Made by a program: the position numbers and the translations under genes
DNA from: Burkholderiales bacterium
GTDB taxonomy: Bacteria > Pseudomonadota > Gammaproteobacteria > Burkholderiales > JAEUOS01
DNA: 64,000 nucleotides
Assembly: GCA_947473125.1 (NCBI GenBank)
Contig: CANJDH010000004.1
Location: 34,825-98,824, forward strand
Reading direction: 5' to 3'
Part shown: positions 38,925 to 47,481 of the stretch, piece after piece
Layout of the letters: every line of letters starts with the position of its first letter
Position numbering within the stretch: the first letter of the stretch is position 1
The notes under the pieces: generated by a model
Seen by the model: only the letters and a program-made list of their open reading frames with translations
Database searches by the model: none
What the model was told of the DNA's origin: nothing

Positions 38925-39332
38925 TCACGCCAATCGAAGAATCTTGTTTAGCCGCCCAAGCACGTCGGCAAATGGCGCGTCATCCAGCCGCTTGAGCGGG
39001 TGCGCTTTCGCGTGGCGCAAACGCCAATCGAATGATTTTGGCTGATGTACCAGCACATAGCTGGTTTTGCCGGATTTGGCCCCCCGTGCGACGCCAGCAG
39101 CCACGGCGAACGGATTGTCGGCGTTGTACTCGGCCGTGGTCATGGGCAAACCGATCACCAGCGCGGTTTTTTGATTGAACACGCGCGGGGAGAGCACAAG
39201 GAACGGATGGATATCGCGCATTTCGCGCCCGATCTGCGGATTGCAGTCAATCCAGATCACGTCTTGACGGTCCGGCACCCAAGTGCTGCGCGGCGGACTC
39301 CGCCGCTTTCCGGCGGCTGGTACGCTCACCAC
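38925..39332 (-). CDS. MazF/PemK-family toxin (GTG start)
   Basis: WVPDRQDVIWIDCNPQIGREMRDIHPFLVLSPRVFNQKTALVIGLPMTT; KTSYVLVHQPKSFDWRLR. Confidence 0.9.
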   Translation of the reverse strand: MVSVPAAGKRRSPPRSTWVPDRQDVIWIDCNPQIGREMRDIHPFLVLSPRVFNQKTALVIGLPMTTAEYNADNPFAVAAGVARGAKSGKTSYVLVHQPKSFDWRLRHAKAHPLKRLDDAPFADVLGRLNKILRLA

Positions 39333-39335
39333 AGC

Positions 39336-39599
39336 TCACCACCGCTCGGCGCCAATCGGCGCAACCGCCATCACCTCACCACCGTGACGGACCGGATCGT
39401 ATGCAGCCAGCATCTGCTCAAGCGTCAACTCCTTGGGGGCAACCGGGGTGATGATCACGCGGTGGTTCTCAACTGCAACCTTCACCCGCTGGTTGGCGCG
39501 CAGATGCGCCGCCCGTGCGACCGCTGCCGGCAAGCGTACGCCCAGATTGTTTCCCCACTGCTTGATATCCAAAATGGCTTCTGACGTGGCTTCTGACAT
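39336..39599 (-). CDS. MazE/AbrB-family antitoxin (ORF extends to 39617)
   Basis: DIKQWGNNLGVRLPAAVARAAHLRANQRVKVAVENHRVIITP; 3 nt upstream of the MazF-like gene. Confidence 0.9.
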   Translation of the reverse strand: MSEATSEAILDIKQWGNNLGVRLPAAVARAAHLRANQRVKVAVENHRVIITPVAPKELTLEQMLAAYDPVRHGGEVMAVAPIGAERW

Positions 39600-39682
39600 G
39601 GCAATTGTTCCAGACAAACAGGATGTTTAAACACAGTATAGACAACTGGCAGGGCGTGGTCAACCTGGGCGTGAAGACATCC

Positions 39683-40072
39683 TCAAAACGGGCCGCGCCC
39701 GGACAAGGCAAACCAGGCGCTTGCCGCGATCACGATCGATACGAAGATTTTCACGCCAAGCAGTTTGAACAGTTCCTTGAGGATGGCGGAAAAAGTCGAG
39801 ATGAACCCGATGCGAAACGACTGCGAGACCAGCGCGCCGACGGCGCCGCGGGTACTGGCGGCGCCATGCTCGGCCCGGTGCGAGCGGATGAACTTTACAA
39901 ACTCGGCGCCGATCGCGGCGAGGCCGCAACCGACCAGCGCGCCATAGAACAGCGCCTCACCCCATTTGCCGATGAACAGGTAAAACACACCCGCACAGAT
40001 CGCCGACGCCGCCAGCAGCAGCAGCGCGTCCTGCAGGCGCGGCTTGTCGTAGCGCGGCTCGTCAGGCATCAA
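39683..40072 (-). CDS. Small integral membrane protein of unknown function
   Basis: 390-nt ORF with TM segments LLLLAASAICAGVFYLFIG and ALFYGALVGCGLAAIGAEF; overlaps the end of the SDR gene. Confidence 0.65.
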   Translation of the reverse strand: MMPDEPRYDKPRLQDALLLLAASAICAGVFYLFIGKWGEALFYGALVGCGLAAIGAEFVKFIRSHRAEHGAASTRGAVGALVSQSFRIGFISTFSAILKELFKLLGVKIFVSIVIAASAWFALSGRGPF

Positions 40073-40847
40073 GGTTGGGCGCCTCGAACCAGTTGGTCAG
40101 CGAGATGCCGCCGTCAATCACGATGGCGACACCGGTGACGTAGCCGGAGATCCTGTTGGACAACACGGCCAACGCCAGCGGCGCGAGGTCGTCGCTGCGG
40201 CCGAGCCGCCCGAGCGGAATGTGGCGCGCCAGGGTCGGGTCGGCGACAAATCCTCCCGCGGCAATCGCGCCCGGTACCAGCGCATTGACGCGAATCCGGT
40301 AGCGCCCCAGCGTCTTGGCAAACTCCTTGACCATCATCGCCAGCGCCGCCTTTGACGTGCTGTAGTGCGGCAGGTTGCGCGGCGTTTCGGCATGCAGGGA
40401 AGTCAGGTACAGCATGCTGCCCGGCACCTTCGCGGCAATCAAGGCTCGCGAAATTTCGCGGCCGAGGTGAAAACCGGCATCGACATTGACGGCACGCATG
40501 CGCATCCAGGTGTCGTCGGTGACAGCCAGCGCATGGTCGGCCTCGCGTCGCGGTGGCGCGGCGCTGTGGACGAAGTGCGTGATCAGCCCCAAGCTGGTTC
40601 GCGCATCCGCCAAGAGCCGGTCGCACTCGCTGCGCTCGGCAAGGTCGCCAACCCAGGCTGTGGCAAGCGCCGGGTTGGCCGAGGATTTGATGGCAGACTC
40701 GACGGTCTCGGCGTTGATGTCGGCAAACACGGTACGCACGCCCTCGCCAACCAAGGCCTGCGCAATCGCGCGGCCGATGCCGTTTCCGGCGCCGGTCACC
40801 AGCGCCGTTTCGGTGGCAGGGTCGAACGGATGATCGAAAATCGGCAT
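40062..40847 (-). CDS. Short-chain dehydrogenase/reductase family protein
   Basis: ALVTGAGNGIGRAIAQALV; HYSTSKAALAMMVKEFAKTLGRYRIRVNALVPG. Confidence 0.93.
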   Translation of the reverse strand: MPIFDHPFDPATETALVTGAGNGIGRAIAQALVGEGVRTVFADINAETVESAIKSSANPALATAWVGDLAERSECDRLLADARTSLGLITHFVHSAAPPRREADHALAVTDDTWMRMRAVNVDAGFHLGREISRALIAAKVPGSMLYLTSLHAETPRNLPHYSTSKAALAMMVKEFAKTLGRYRIRVNALVPGAIAAGGFVADPTLARHIPLGRLGRSDDLAPLALAVLSNRISGYVTGVAIVIDGGISLTNWFEAPNLDA

Positions 40848-40868
40848 GGGTACTGCGCTCCTGGAGGG

Positions 40869-41264
40869 CTAGTGCTGGGTATCGGGCTGGTCGAAAAACC
40901 GGTTCGGCTTGAGGAAGAACGCCAGCATCAGGCAGCCATCAACCGAGCGTGCCGTGTGGCGGCTGCCGGCCGGGCGCCAGACGAACTGGCCGGCACGGCA
41001 CACCCCCTGGCTGTCCTCAAACGAACCCTCTAGTACGTAGGTTTGTTCGATTTCGACGTGCTCGTGTTCCGGGAATTCGGTTCCCGGCTGCCAGTACATC
41101 AAGATGGTGGCGAGGCCGCGTTCCTTGTCTTCCATCAGCACCTTGGACTTGATGGTGGGCCAGCGCGTGTCGCGCCACGGCATGCTGTCGATATCGATAT
41201 AGCGCGAAGCCAGTGCAGCCAGCGGCGCGTGCTGGGCGATCAGGTCGGGGGTGACGGCAGGCAT
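40869..41264 (-). CDS. Cupin-domain protein (ChrR-like)
   Basis: YWQPGTEFPEHEHVEIEQTYVLEGSFEDSQGVCRAGQFVWRPAGSRHTA. Confidence 0.85.
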   Translation of the reverse strand: MPAVTPDLIAQHAPLAALASRYIDIDSMPWRDTRWPTIKSKVLMEDKERGLATILMYWQPGTEFPEHEHVEIEQTYVLEGSFEDSQGVCRAGQFVWRPAGSRHTARSVDGCLMLAFFLKPNRFFDQPDTQH

Positions 41265-41510
41265 GGCAACTCCCTCAATTGCAGTGAAAAAAAACATCCA
41301 AAATGGACACAACGCGGGCAAAAGGCGTGTCGGCATCATTCTAGGGCGATTTCGGGCAAACCGAGGGCGCAGGCCCCGGTTTGGCGCCCCGCGTGGGCAG
41401 AATGACCCGAAATATCATCAATTGTGAGGATGCGCCACGCGCCAAACCTCGATAAGCTCGGCTCAGGTCTGCGCGGCCCCCCGTCTCCTCGAACGCCGAC
41501 AGATCTTTTG

Positions 41511-41540
41511 CCCGACAGCTCACGCTGCCGGGCTTTTTCT
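41511..41540 (+). terminator. Rho-independent-terminator-like hairpin CCCGACAGC-tcac-GCTGCCGGG + U-rich tail
   Basis: Stem-loop followed by ctttttcttt; no convincing CDS directly upstream on the + strand. Confidence 0.65.
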
Positions 41541-41689
41541 TTGTGGGCCAGTGTTGCCGGGCGGCGCGCACCCATGCCAAGCGGACGCCGCGCCTGGATA
41601 AGCTGGCACCGCGCCTGCAGTAAGATGCGCGCTCCGATTTCCGGCGATCACCTGTGCCGGATCCCACACCGCTTGTCCGAGGACATTCC

Positions 41690-42310
41690 ATGCTCAAGAT
41701 CTGGGGCCGCACCAATTCGATCAACGTGCAAAAAGTAATGTGGGCGGTCACCGAGCTCGGCGTGGCGCACCAGCGCACCGACGCCGGCCTGCACTTCGGC
41801 GGGGTCAATGAATCGTGGTACCGCGCGATGAATCCGAACGGCCGCGTGCCGACCATCGATGACGACGGCTTCGTGTTGTGGGAATCGAACGCAATCGTGC
41901 GCTACCTCGCTTCGAAACACGGTGCCGGCTCGTTGTATCCCGACGACCTGCAGATCCGCGCCGATGCCGACCGCTGGATGGACTGGGCCACCAGTACCAT
42001 GGCGCCGCTGATGACGCCGCTGTTCTGGGGCCTGATCCGCACTCCGGCGGAGAAACGCGATCCGGCCGCCATCGACGACCTGCGCATCAAAATGGAAGAG
42101 GTAATGCACATCCTCGACGAGCAGTTGTCGGGCTGCCCCTTCGTGGCGGGTGACAACTTCACGATGGGCGATATCCCGGTCGGCTGCTTTACCCAACGCT
42201 GGCTGGCCCTGCCGATCGCGCATGGCGCGCATCCGCACCTGGAGCGCTGGGTGGCGCGCCTTGAAACACGGCCCGGCTACCTCGCGCACGTCAAGCTGCC
42301 GCTCTCCTGA
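41690..42310 (+). CDS. Glutathione S-transferase family protein
   Basis: MLKIWGRTNSINVQKVMWAVTELGV; NPNGRVPTIDDDGFVLWESNAIVRYLA. Confidence 0.93.
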   Translation: MLKIWGRTNSINVQKVMWAVTELGVAHQRTDAGLHFGGVNESWYRAMNPNGRVPTIDDDGFVLWESNAIVRYLASKHGAGSLYPDDLQIRADADRWMDWATSTMAPLMTPLFWGLIRTPAEKRDPAAIDDLRIKMEEVMHILDEQLSGCPFVAGDNFTMGDIPVGCFTQRWLALPIAHGAHPHLERWVARLETRPGYLAHVKLPLS

Positions 42311-42333
42311 TCGGGCGCGCGGCCCTGCTCGCC

Positions 42334-42804
42334 ATGCACTCCGGGGCGGCCCCGGACGCGGCCGGTGCCGCTTCGGGAACAGGATTTTTCATTTGCCCTG
42401 ACGCGGCACTCGGGCTGTCGGCCGCGCCGCGCGCCTGCATTGCCTCGCACGAGGCCGCGCAATCGCACCTGCTGGCACTGCTGGTCAAGCGCGCCGGCGC
42501 GGTGCCCGACCCGGTAACCACGCGCGAGGCGCTGCTCGCCAGCCTGCGCACAACCCCGTATCCGGACGTGCTGTTCCTCGATACCGACCTGCCCGGCATC
42601 GACGGATTTCACGCGCTCGAATCGATTCGCACCAAGCCGAGCCTGGAGTCGCTGCGGATCGTGCTCGTCGCCGCCACCGGCAAGCGCGCCGACCTGGCGC
42701 GCGCCCTGCAGCTCGGTGCCACCGGCTACATCGCGAAACCCCTGACGCGCGACATCATGGAAGCGGCCCTGCCGCAGATCTTCGGCAAGCGCAAGACAGC
42801 ATAG
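42334..42804 (+). CDS. Response-regulator receiver-like protein
   Basis: VLFLDTDLPGIDGFHALESIR; IVLVAATGKRADLARALQLGATGYIAKPLT. Confidence 0.8.
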   Translation: MHSGAAPDAAGAASGTGFFICPDAALGLSAAPRACIASHEAAQSHLLALLVKRAGAVPDPVTTREALLASLRTTPYPDVLFLDTDLPGIDGFHALESIRTKPSLESLRIVLVAATGKRADLARALQLGATGYIAKPLTRDIMEAALPQIFGKRKTA

Positions 42805-42894
42805 GTTTCGCGCACCTGCATCCGCCGACGCTGTGCCATCGTATGATGTGGCATCCCGTCGAATTCTTGTCGAACCTTTGTGAAGGACTGCACG

Positions 42895-43437
42895 ATGACC
42901 ACCGCCCTCGAAACCGCCACCCTTGCCGGCGGATGCTTCTGGTGCGTCGAAGCCGTTTTCGACGACCTCAAGGGCGTGCACTCGGTCGAATCTGGCTACA
43001 TGGGCGGCAAGACCCTGAACCCGACTTACGAAGACATCTGCACCGGGCGCACCGGCCATGCCGAGGTGATCCGCATCGGCTTCGACCCCGCCGCGGTGAG
43101 CTTTGCCGACATCCTCAGGGTGTTCTTCACAATCCACGACCCGACTACGCTGAACCGCCAGGGCAACGACTCGGGCACCCAATACCGTTCGGCCATTTTT
43201 TATCACTCCGACGCCCAGCAGCAGACCGCGCAAGAGGTCATCGCCGAAGTCACGCGCGAGGGCCTGTACAGCGGCGCCGTCGTCACCGAAGTCACCGCAG
43301 CGTCGACGTTTTACGTTGCCGAAAACTATCACCAGGAATATTTCGCGCGCAACCCGAACCAGCAGTACTGCATGTTCGTGGTGGCGCCCAAGGTGTCGAA
43401 GTTCCGCAAGGAATTTGCGGAACGGCTCAAGAAATAA
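42895..43437 (+). CDS. msrA: Peptide-methionine (S)-S-oxide reductase
   Basis: TLAGGCFWCVEAVFDDLKGVHSVESGYMGG; GTQYRSAIFYHS; FYVAENYHQEYF. Confidence 0.96.
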   Translation: MTTALETATLAGGCFWCVEAVFDDLKGVHSVESGYMGGKTLNPTYEDICTGRTGHAEVIRIGFDPAAVSFADILRVFFTIHDPTTLNRQGNDSGTQYRSAIFYHSDAQQQTAQEVIAEVTREGLYSGAVVTEVTAASTFYVAENYHQEYFARNPNQQYCMFVVAPKVSKFRKEFAERLKK

Positions 43438-43474
43438 CCGGGAATCTCCACAAAAATGGCTACTGGCGCCATTC

Positions 43475-44530
43475 TCAGGCCGCCCGATCACCTTGTACGT
43501 GTGGCTTGGTGGCGAGGATGTCGGCAATCGCCTGCGCCAGTTTGTAAACCGTCAACGGCGCGCTGCCCTCGGCCTTGTTGTTGGCGCTGATATAGACAGG
43601 CTGGCCCGCCTGCGCCGTAGCCGCCGCCACCCTGGCCAGCGTGGCACGCGATTCGGGGTCTTCATCGACCAGGCGGTTGAACGGCGCGTACTGCGTTTTC
43701 GCCTCCTCGTATTTGAATCCCGCATGCAGGTTCCAGCGCGCCACCAGCGGTCCGGGCCACAGTGCGCGCAGCAGCGGCAACTGCTCTTCGGGCGTCGGCA
43801 TGCGCGCATGCACGCCCAGCACGTAGCGCGCCCCGGCATCCTTGAGCGCCTCGGCCAATTCGCGCGTCAGCAGTTCACCGTTGCGCACTTCGACCGCAAT
43901 CAGCGGCTCAACCGAAAAGCCGGTGCACAGGCGTTTCACCGACCACAGAAAGGCATGCAGGCGCGCGACGAAGGCCGGTACGTCGGCGAGTGTGCGTCGC
44001 GACAAGGGCGAGAACTGGAACACCAGCGGCCCGGCCTTTTCCCCCAGGCCCGAAATCGCCGGCTTGATGAATTCGGCGACGGCCGCCTCAGCGTCGAGAA
44101 AGCGCGGATTCATCTCGATGCCGCGGCCACCTTCATCGCGCCGCAATTCGTCAGTGATGAAGGACGGCGCCTTGACCATGAAGCGGAAATGCGCCGGCAC
44201 CTGCGCTGCGTAGGTATCGTATTCGGCGCGCGACAGCGGCGAGTAGAACGAGCGGTCGATGCTCACCGTGCGCAGCAGCGGATGCGCCGAATAGGCCGTC
44301 AGGCCCTTTTTCGACAGCGTGCTTTCGCCGGCCGGCTTGTCGTAGACGATGCCGGCCCATCCGGGGAAGGACCAGGACGAAGTACCGAGGTGGATCGCGG
44401 CAGGCAGTTTCACCGCGAGGGCACGCGTGTCGTCATCCTGCGCGGCCGGGCCGATGCCACGCGCACCTTTGGCGGGAGCGCTCTCGGCAGACTCCTCCGC
44501 GGCGCCGAACAGTCCGATTTGATCGCTCAT
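43475..44530 (-). CDS. DUF72 domain-containing protein
   Basis: IHLGTSSWSFPGWAGIVYD; IDRSFYSPLSRAEYDTYAAQVPAHFRFMVKAP; VYISANNKAEGSAPLTV. Confidence 0.9.
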   Translation of the reverse strand: MSDQIGLFGAAEESAESAPAKGARGIGPAAQDDDTRALAVKLPAAIHLGTSSWSFPGWAGIVYDKPAGESTLSKKGLTAYSAHPLLRTVSIDRSFYSPLSRAEYDTYAAQVPAHFRFMVKAPSFITDELRRDEGGRGIEMNPRFLDAEAAVAEFIKPAISGLGEKAGPLVFQFSPLSRRTLADVPAFVARLHAFLWSVKRLCTGFSVEPLIAVEVRNGELLTRELAEALKDAGARYVLGVHARMPTPEEQLPLLRALWPGPLVARWNLHAGFKYEEAKTQYAPFNRLVDEDPESRATLARVAAATAQAGQPVYISANNKAEGSAPLTVYKLAQAIADILATKPHVQGDRAA

Positions 44531-44586
44531 GATGGTGCGTCAAATTATCGGCGAAAATCTCCGTTGGATATAAGTTTCCCTCTTTC

Positions 44587-45540
44587 ATGACCATCGACCT
44601 CATCGACTACGAGCACGGCATCAGCGCGCTCGACTCCGGCTTCTTTCGCAAGCGCCTCGACGCGATCCACTTCATCATCGAGAACGGCCATGTCGCGATC
44701 GTCGACACCGGCATCAACGCGTCCGTCCCGTTGGTTCTGGAAGCCTTGTCCACCAAAGGTTTGGGGCCTAAGGATGTGGACTTCATCATGCTCACCCACA
44801 TCCACCTGGACCACGCCGGCGGCGCCAGCCAGCTGATGCGGCTGATGCCCAATGCCAAGCTCACGGTACATCCGCGTGGCGCGCGCCACATGGCCGACCC
44901 GTCGAAATTGTGGGCGGCCACGGTGGAGGTGTACGGCCTGGAAACAGCGACGCGCAATTACGGCGAGATCATCCCGATTGCCACAGAGCGCATCATCGAA
45001 ACGCCGCACGAATTCACGCTCGACTTCCGCGGCCGCACCTTCACGTTTTACGACACGCCAGGCCACGCCAAGCACCAGGTGGCGATTCGCGACAGCCGCA
45101 CCGGCCACCTGTTTGTCGGCGACACCTGCGGCCTTGCCTATGTGGAAGTCGAAACCGACGGCAAGCGCTATTCGTTTCCGACCTCGAGCCCGTCGCAGTT
45201 CGACCCCGAAGCCCTGCACCGCTCCCTGGAGCTGATCGCCGGCCTCAAACCCGAAGCGATTTACCTCACGCACTACGCGCAAATTCGCGAGGTGCCGCGC
45301 ATTCTCAAGGATCTGCACCGCCTGATCGATGCGCACGTGGCGATGGCGCGCGCGGTCGGCGCCACCGGCGTGAAAGGCGAAGCGCGGCAAGCGCGCCTGA
45401 TGAAAGGCATGGCCGGCATCATCCTCGGTGAACGCGACCGCCATGGCTGGCGCCTTACCGACGCCGAAGCACTCGATGTATTCGTGATCGACCACGAGCT
45501 CAACGCCCAGGGCCTGGGCATCTGGCTCGACACCCTGTAG
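44587..45540 (+). CDS. MBL-fold metallo-hydrolase
   Basis: MLTHIHLDHAGGASQLM; DTPGHAKHQVAI; HLFVGDTCGLAY; YLTHYAQIR. Confidence 0.93.
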   Translation: MTIDLIDYEHGISALDSGFFRKRLDAIHFIIENGHVAIVDTGINASVPLVLEALSTKGLGPKDVDFIMLTHIHLDHAGGASQLMRLMPNAKLTVHPRGARHMADPSKLWAATVEVYGLETATRNYGEIIPIATERIIETPHEFTLDFRGRTFTFYDTPGHAKHQVAIRDSRTGHLFVGDTCGLAYVEVETDGKRYSFPTSSPSQFDPEALHRSLELIAGLKPEAIYLTHYAQIREVPRILKDLHRLIDAHVAMARAVGATGVKGEARQARLMKGMAGIILGERDRHGWRLTDAEALDVFVIDHELNAQGLGIWLDTL

Positions 45541-45556
45541 GAACGCACCCCGTGGG

Positions 45557-45594
45557 AGCCGGTTCGCGGCCGAAAGATCACCCGCGAACCGGCT
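45557..45594. repeat. 13-bp-arm hairpin AGCCGGTTCGCGG-n12-CCGCGAACCGGCT (REP-like / bidirectional terminator candidate)
   Basis: Perfect inverted repeat between convergent genes, followed by a short GCGCGC-aa-GCGCGC stem. Confidence 0.75.
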
Positions 45595-45612
45595 TCGCGC
45601 GCAAGCGCGCGG

Positions 45613-46650
45613 CTACAGCCGCTCCCGCTCCAGCAACATTGCGTCGCCGTAACTGAAAAAGCGGTAGCGTTGCGCGATCGCATGCGCATACGCGCGGTGC
45701 ATCAGCTCGTGCCCGGCAAACGCCGACACCAGCATCATCAGCGTCGACTTGGGCAGATGCAAGTTGGTGACCAGCGCGTCGACAACGTTGAAGGCAAACC
45801 CCGGCGTGATGAAAATCGCCGTCTCCGCCGTCCCGGCAGGCACAACCTGCCCCGGGGCCGCGCGCAAAGCCGCCGACTCCAGCGCCCGCAACGAGGTGGT
45901 ACCCACGGCAACGACACGTCGCCCCGCAGCACGCGCCTCAGCAATCCGGTCCGCCGTCACCTGGGGAATCTCGTACCACTCGCTGTGCATCACATGCTCG
46001 GCAATGTTGATGGTGCGCACCGGCTGGAACGTACCCGCACCCACGTGCAGCGTCAGGAACGCCGTGGCGACGCCCTGCGCCGCCAGCGCATCGAGCAAGG
46101 GCTGGTCGAAGTGCAAGCCCGCGGTGGGTGCCGCCACGGCACCGGGCGTCTTCGCGTAAACGGTCTGGTAGCGCGCTTCATCCACGCTCGTGGCTACATG
46201 CTCGATATACGGCGGCAAGGGCAGCGCACCGGCGCGCTCCATCAGCGCCAACACCGGTTCGGTGTCGAATTCGAGCAGGTACAAGGCATCGCGTTTTTCG
46301 CGCACGGTGGCAAGCGCGCCGGCGACGCTGACGGTCGAACCCGGCTTGGGCGACTTGCTGGCGCGAATGTGCGCAAGCGCGGTCTTTTCACCGAGCACGC
46401 GCTCGATCAGCAACTCGATCTTGCCGCCGCTGGCCTTCTCGCCGAACAGACGCGCCTTGACGACACGCGTTTCGTTGAACACCAGCAAGTCGCCCGCCTG
46501 CAGCAGACCGGGCAGATCGCCAAACACCAGGTCGCGCATCGCGCCCGCGCCGGGCACGAGCAGGCGGCTGGCAGCGCGCTGTTGCGTCGGAAACTGCGCA
46601 ATCAGCTCGGCCGGCAGCGCAAAATCAAAGTCGTCGATGGTGTAGGCCAT
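45613..46650 (-). CDS. queA: S-adenosylmethionine:tRNA ribosyltransferase-isomerase
   Basis: [74 protein letters not shown]. Confidence 0.97.
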   Translation of the reverse strand: MAYTIDDFDFALPAELIAQFPTQQRAASRLLVPGAGAMRDLVFGDLPGLLQAGDLLVFNETRVVKARLFGEKASGGKIELLIERVLGEKTALAHIRASKSPKPGSTVSVAGALATVREKRDALYLLEFDTEPVLALMERAGALPLPPYIEHVATSVDEARYQTVYAKTPGAVAAPTAGLHFDQPLLDALAAQGVATAFLTLHVGAGTFQPVRTINIAEHVMHSEWYEIPQVTADRIAEARAAGRRVVAVGTTSLRALESAALRAAPGQVVPAGTAETAIFITPGFAFNVVDALVTNLHLPKSTLMMLVSAFAGHELMHRAYAHAIAQRYRFFSYGDAMLLERERL

Positions 46651-46739
46651 GGGGCGCCGATTGTAACTGCGGCCACTGCGCCGGCAGCGGTCGCGACGTT
46701 GCGCTCGGCTATAATTTGCCCCCTACGCAGATCACCCTT

Positions 46740-46826
46740 GCCGGGATGGCGGAATTGGTAGACGCGCTGGACTCAAAATCCAGTTCTGGCGACAGAGTGG
46801 GGGTTCGATTCCCCCTCCCGGCACCA
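46740..46826 (+). tRNA. tRNA-Leu (anticodon CAA)
   Basis: GCCGGGATGGCGGAATTGGTAGACGCGCTGGA-CTCAAAA-TCCAG...GGTTCGATTCC...TCCCGGCACCA; 7-bp acceptor stem, long variable arm, encoded CCA. Confidence 0.96.
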
Positions 46827-46850
46827 GCAAGACCAAGCACTTACGAGAAC

Positions 46851-46874
46851 AAGCCTTGCACCTCGCGGGGCTTT
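46851..46874 (+). terminator. Terminator-like hairpin AAGCCTTGC-acctc-GCGGGGCTT after tRNA-Leu
   Basis: 9-bp stem with two G-U pairs followed by T-rich sequence. Confidence 0.55.
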
Positions 46875-46970
46875 GTCGTTTTAGCGAGTGTGAATTGGGC
46901 GTCACTCATGGATTTAACACCCTGCCTTCGACATAAGGGCCGTTATTCGAGCACGCCTCTCGGATGGGCG

Positions 46971-47165
46971 ATGGCCGCAGAAGAATACCTATGTCGAACG
47001 ATTCAACCGGACGGTGCGTTACGAATGGATGTCGCAGCACCACAGGGGCGATCTCGACGAGGTCGGACTATTCGCCACCCAATGGATGCGCCACGACAAC
47101 CATCAGCGTCCACACGTGGGCTTGGTTGGCGGCGCCACTAAACAGCGGCTGGCCATGGCTGCTTG
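46971..47165 (+). pseudogene. IS3-family transposase C-terminal (rve) remnant
   Basis: Frame reads PQKNTYVERFNRTVRYEWMSQHHRGDLDEVGLFATQWMRHDNHQRPHVGLVGGATKQRLAMAA, similar to the terminal part of IS3-type OrfB; upstream catalytic region missing. Confidence 0.85.
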
Positions 47166-47289
47166 GTTCTACTTGAAATCGCCTCTAAAAATGGAGGGGG
47201 GAATTACCGATCAGCCACTCACCTCGCCATAATTTCCGCGTTACAGGGCACAGTGTGGCCTTGATCAAGCTACCACGGAAACCAAGCTT

Positions 47290-47310
47290 ACGCCCGCCTC
47301 AAGCGGGCGT
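47290..47310. terminator. Hairpin CGCCCGC-ctcaa-GCGGGCG
   Basis: Perfect 7-bp stem; weak T-tail. Confidence 0.4.
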
Positions 47311-47481
47311 GTTACTTTCAAAGTCACAGCTTGGTCTTCGATGATTGAAAACCCGCTTCGGTCTCGGCAAGTTCACCGGATCCGCTAATATCTTCCGATC
47401 CTCAGGTCCGGATAGAACTTCCCCTTGCGCCCATTTGCCCGAATGGCTCGCATCACTAACTAACGTCATTCAAAACGGTAC

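Noticed and set aside
42277-43527. 416-aa minus-strand ORF
   Set aside because: Antisense to the receiver protein and MsrA, both of which are well supported.
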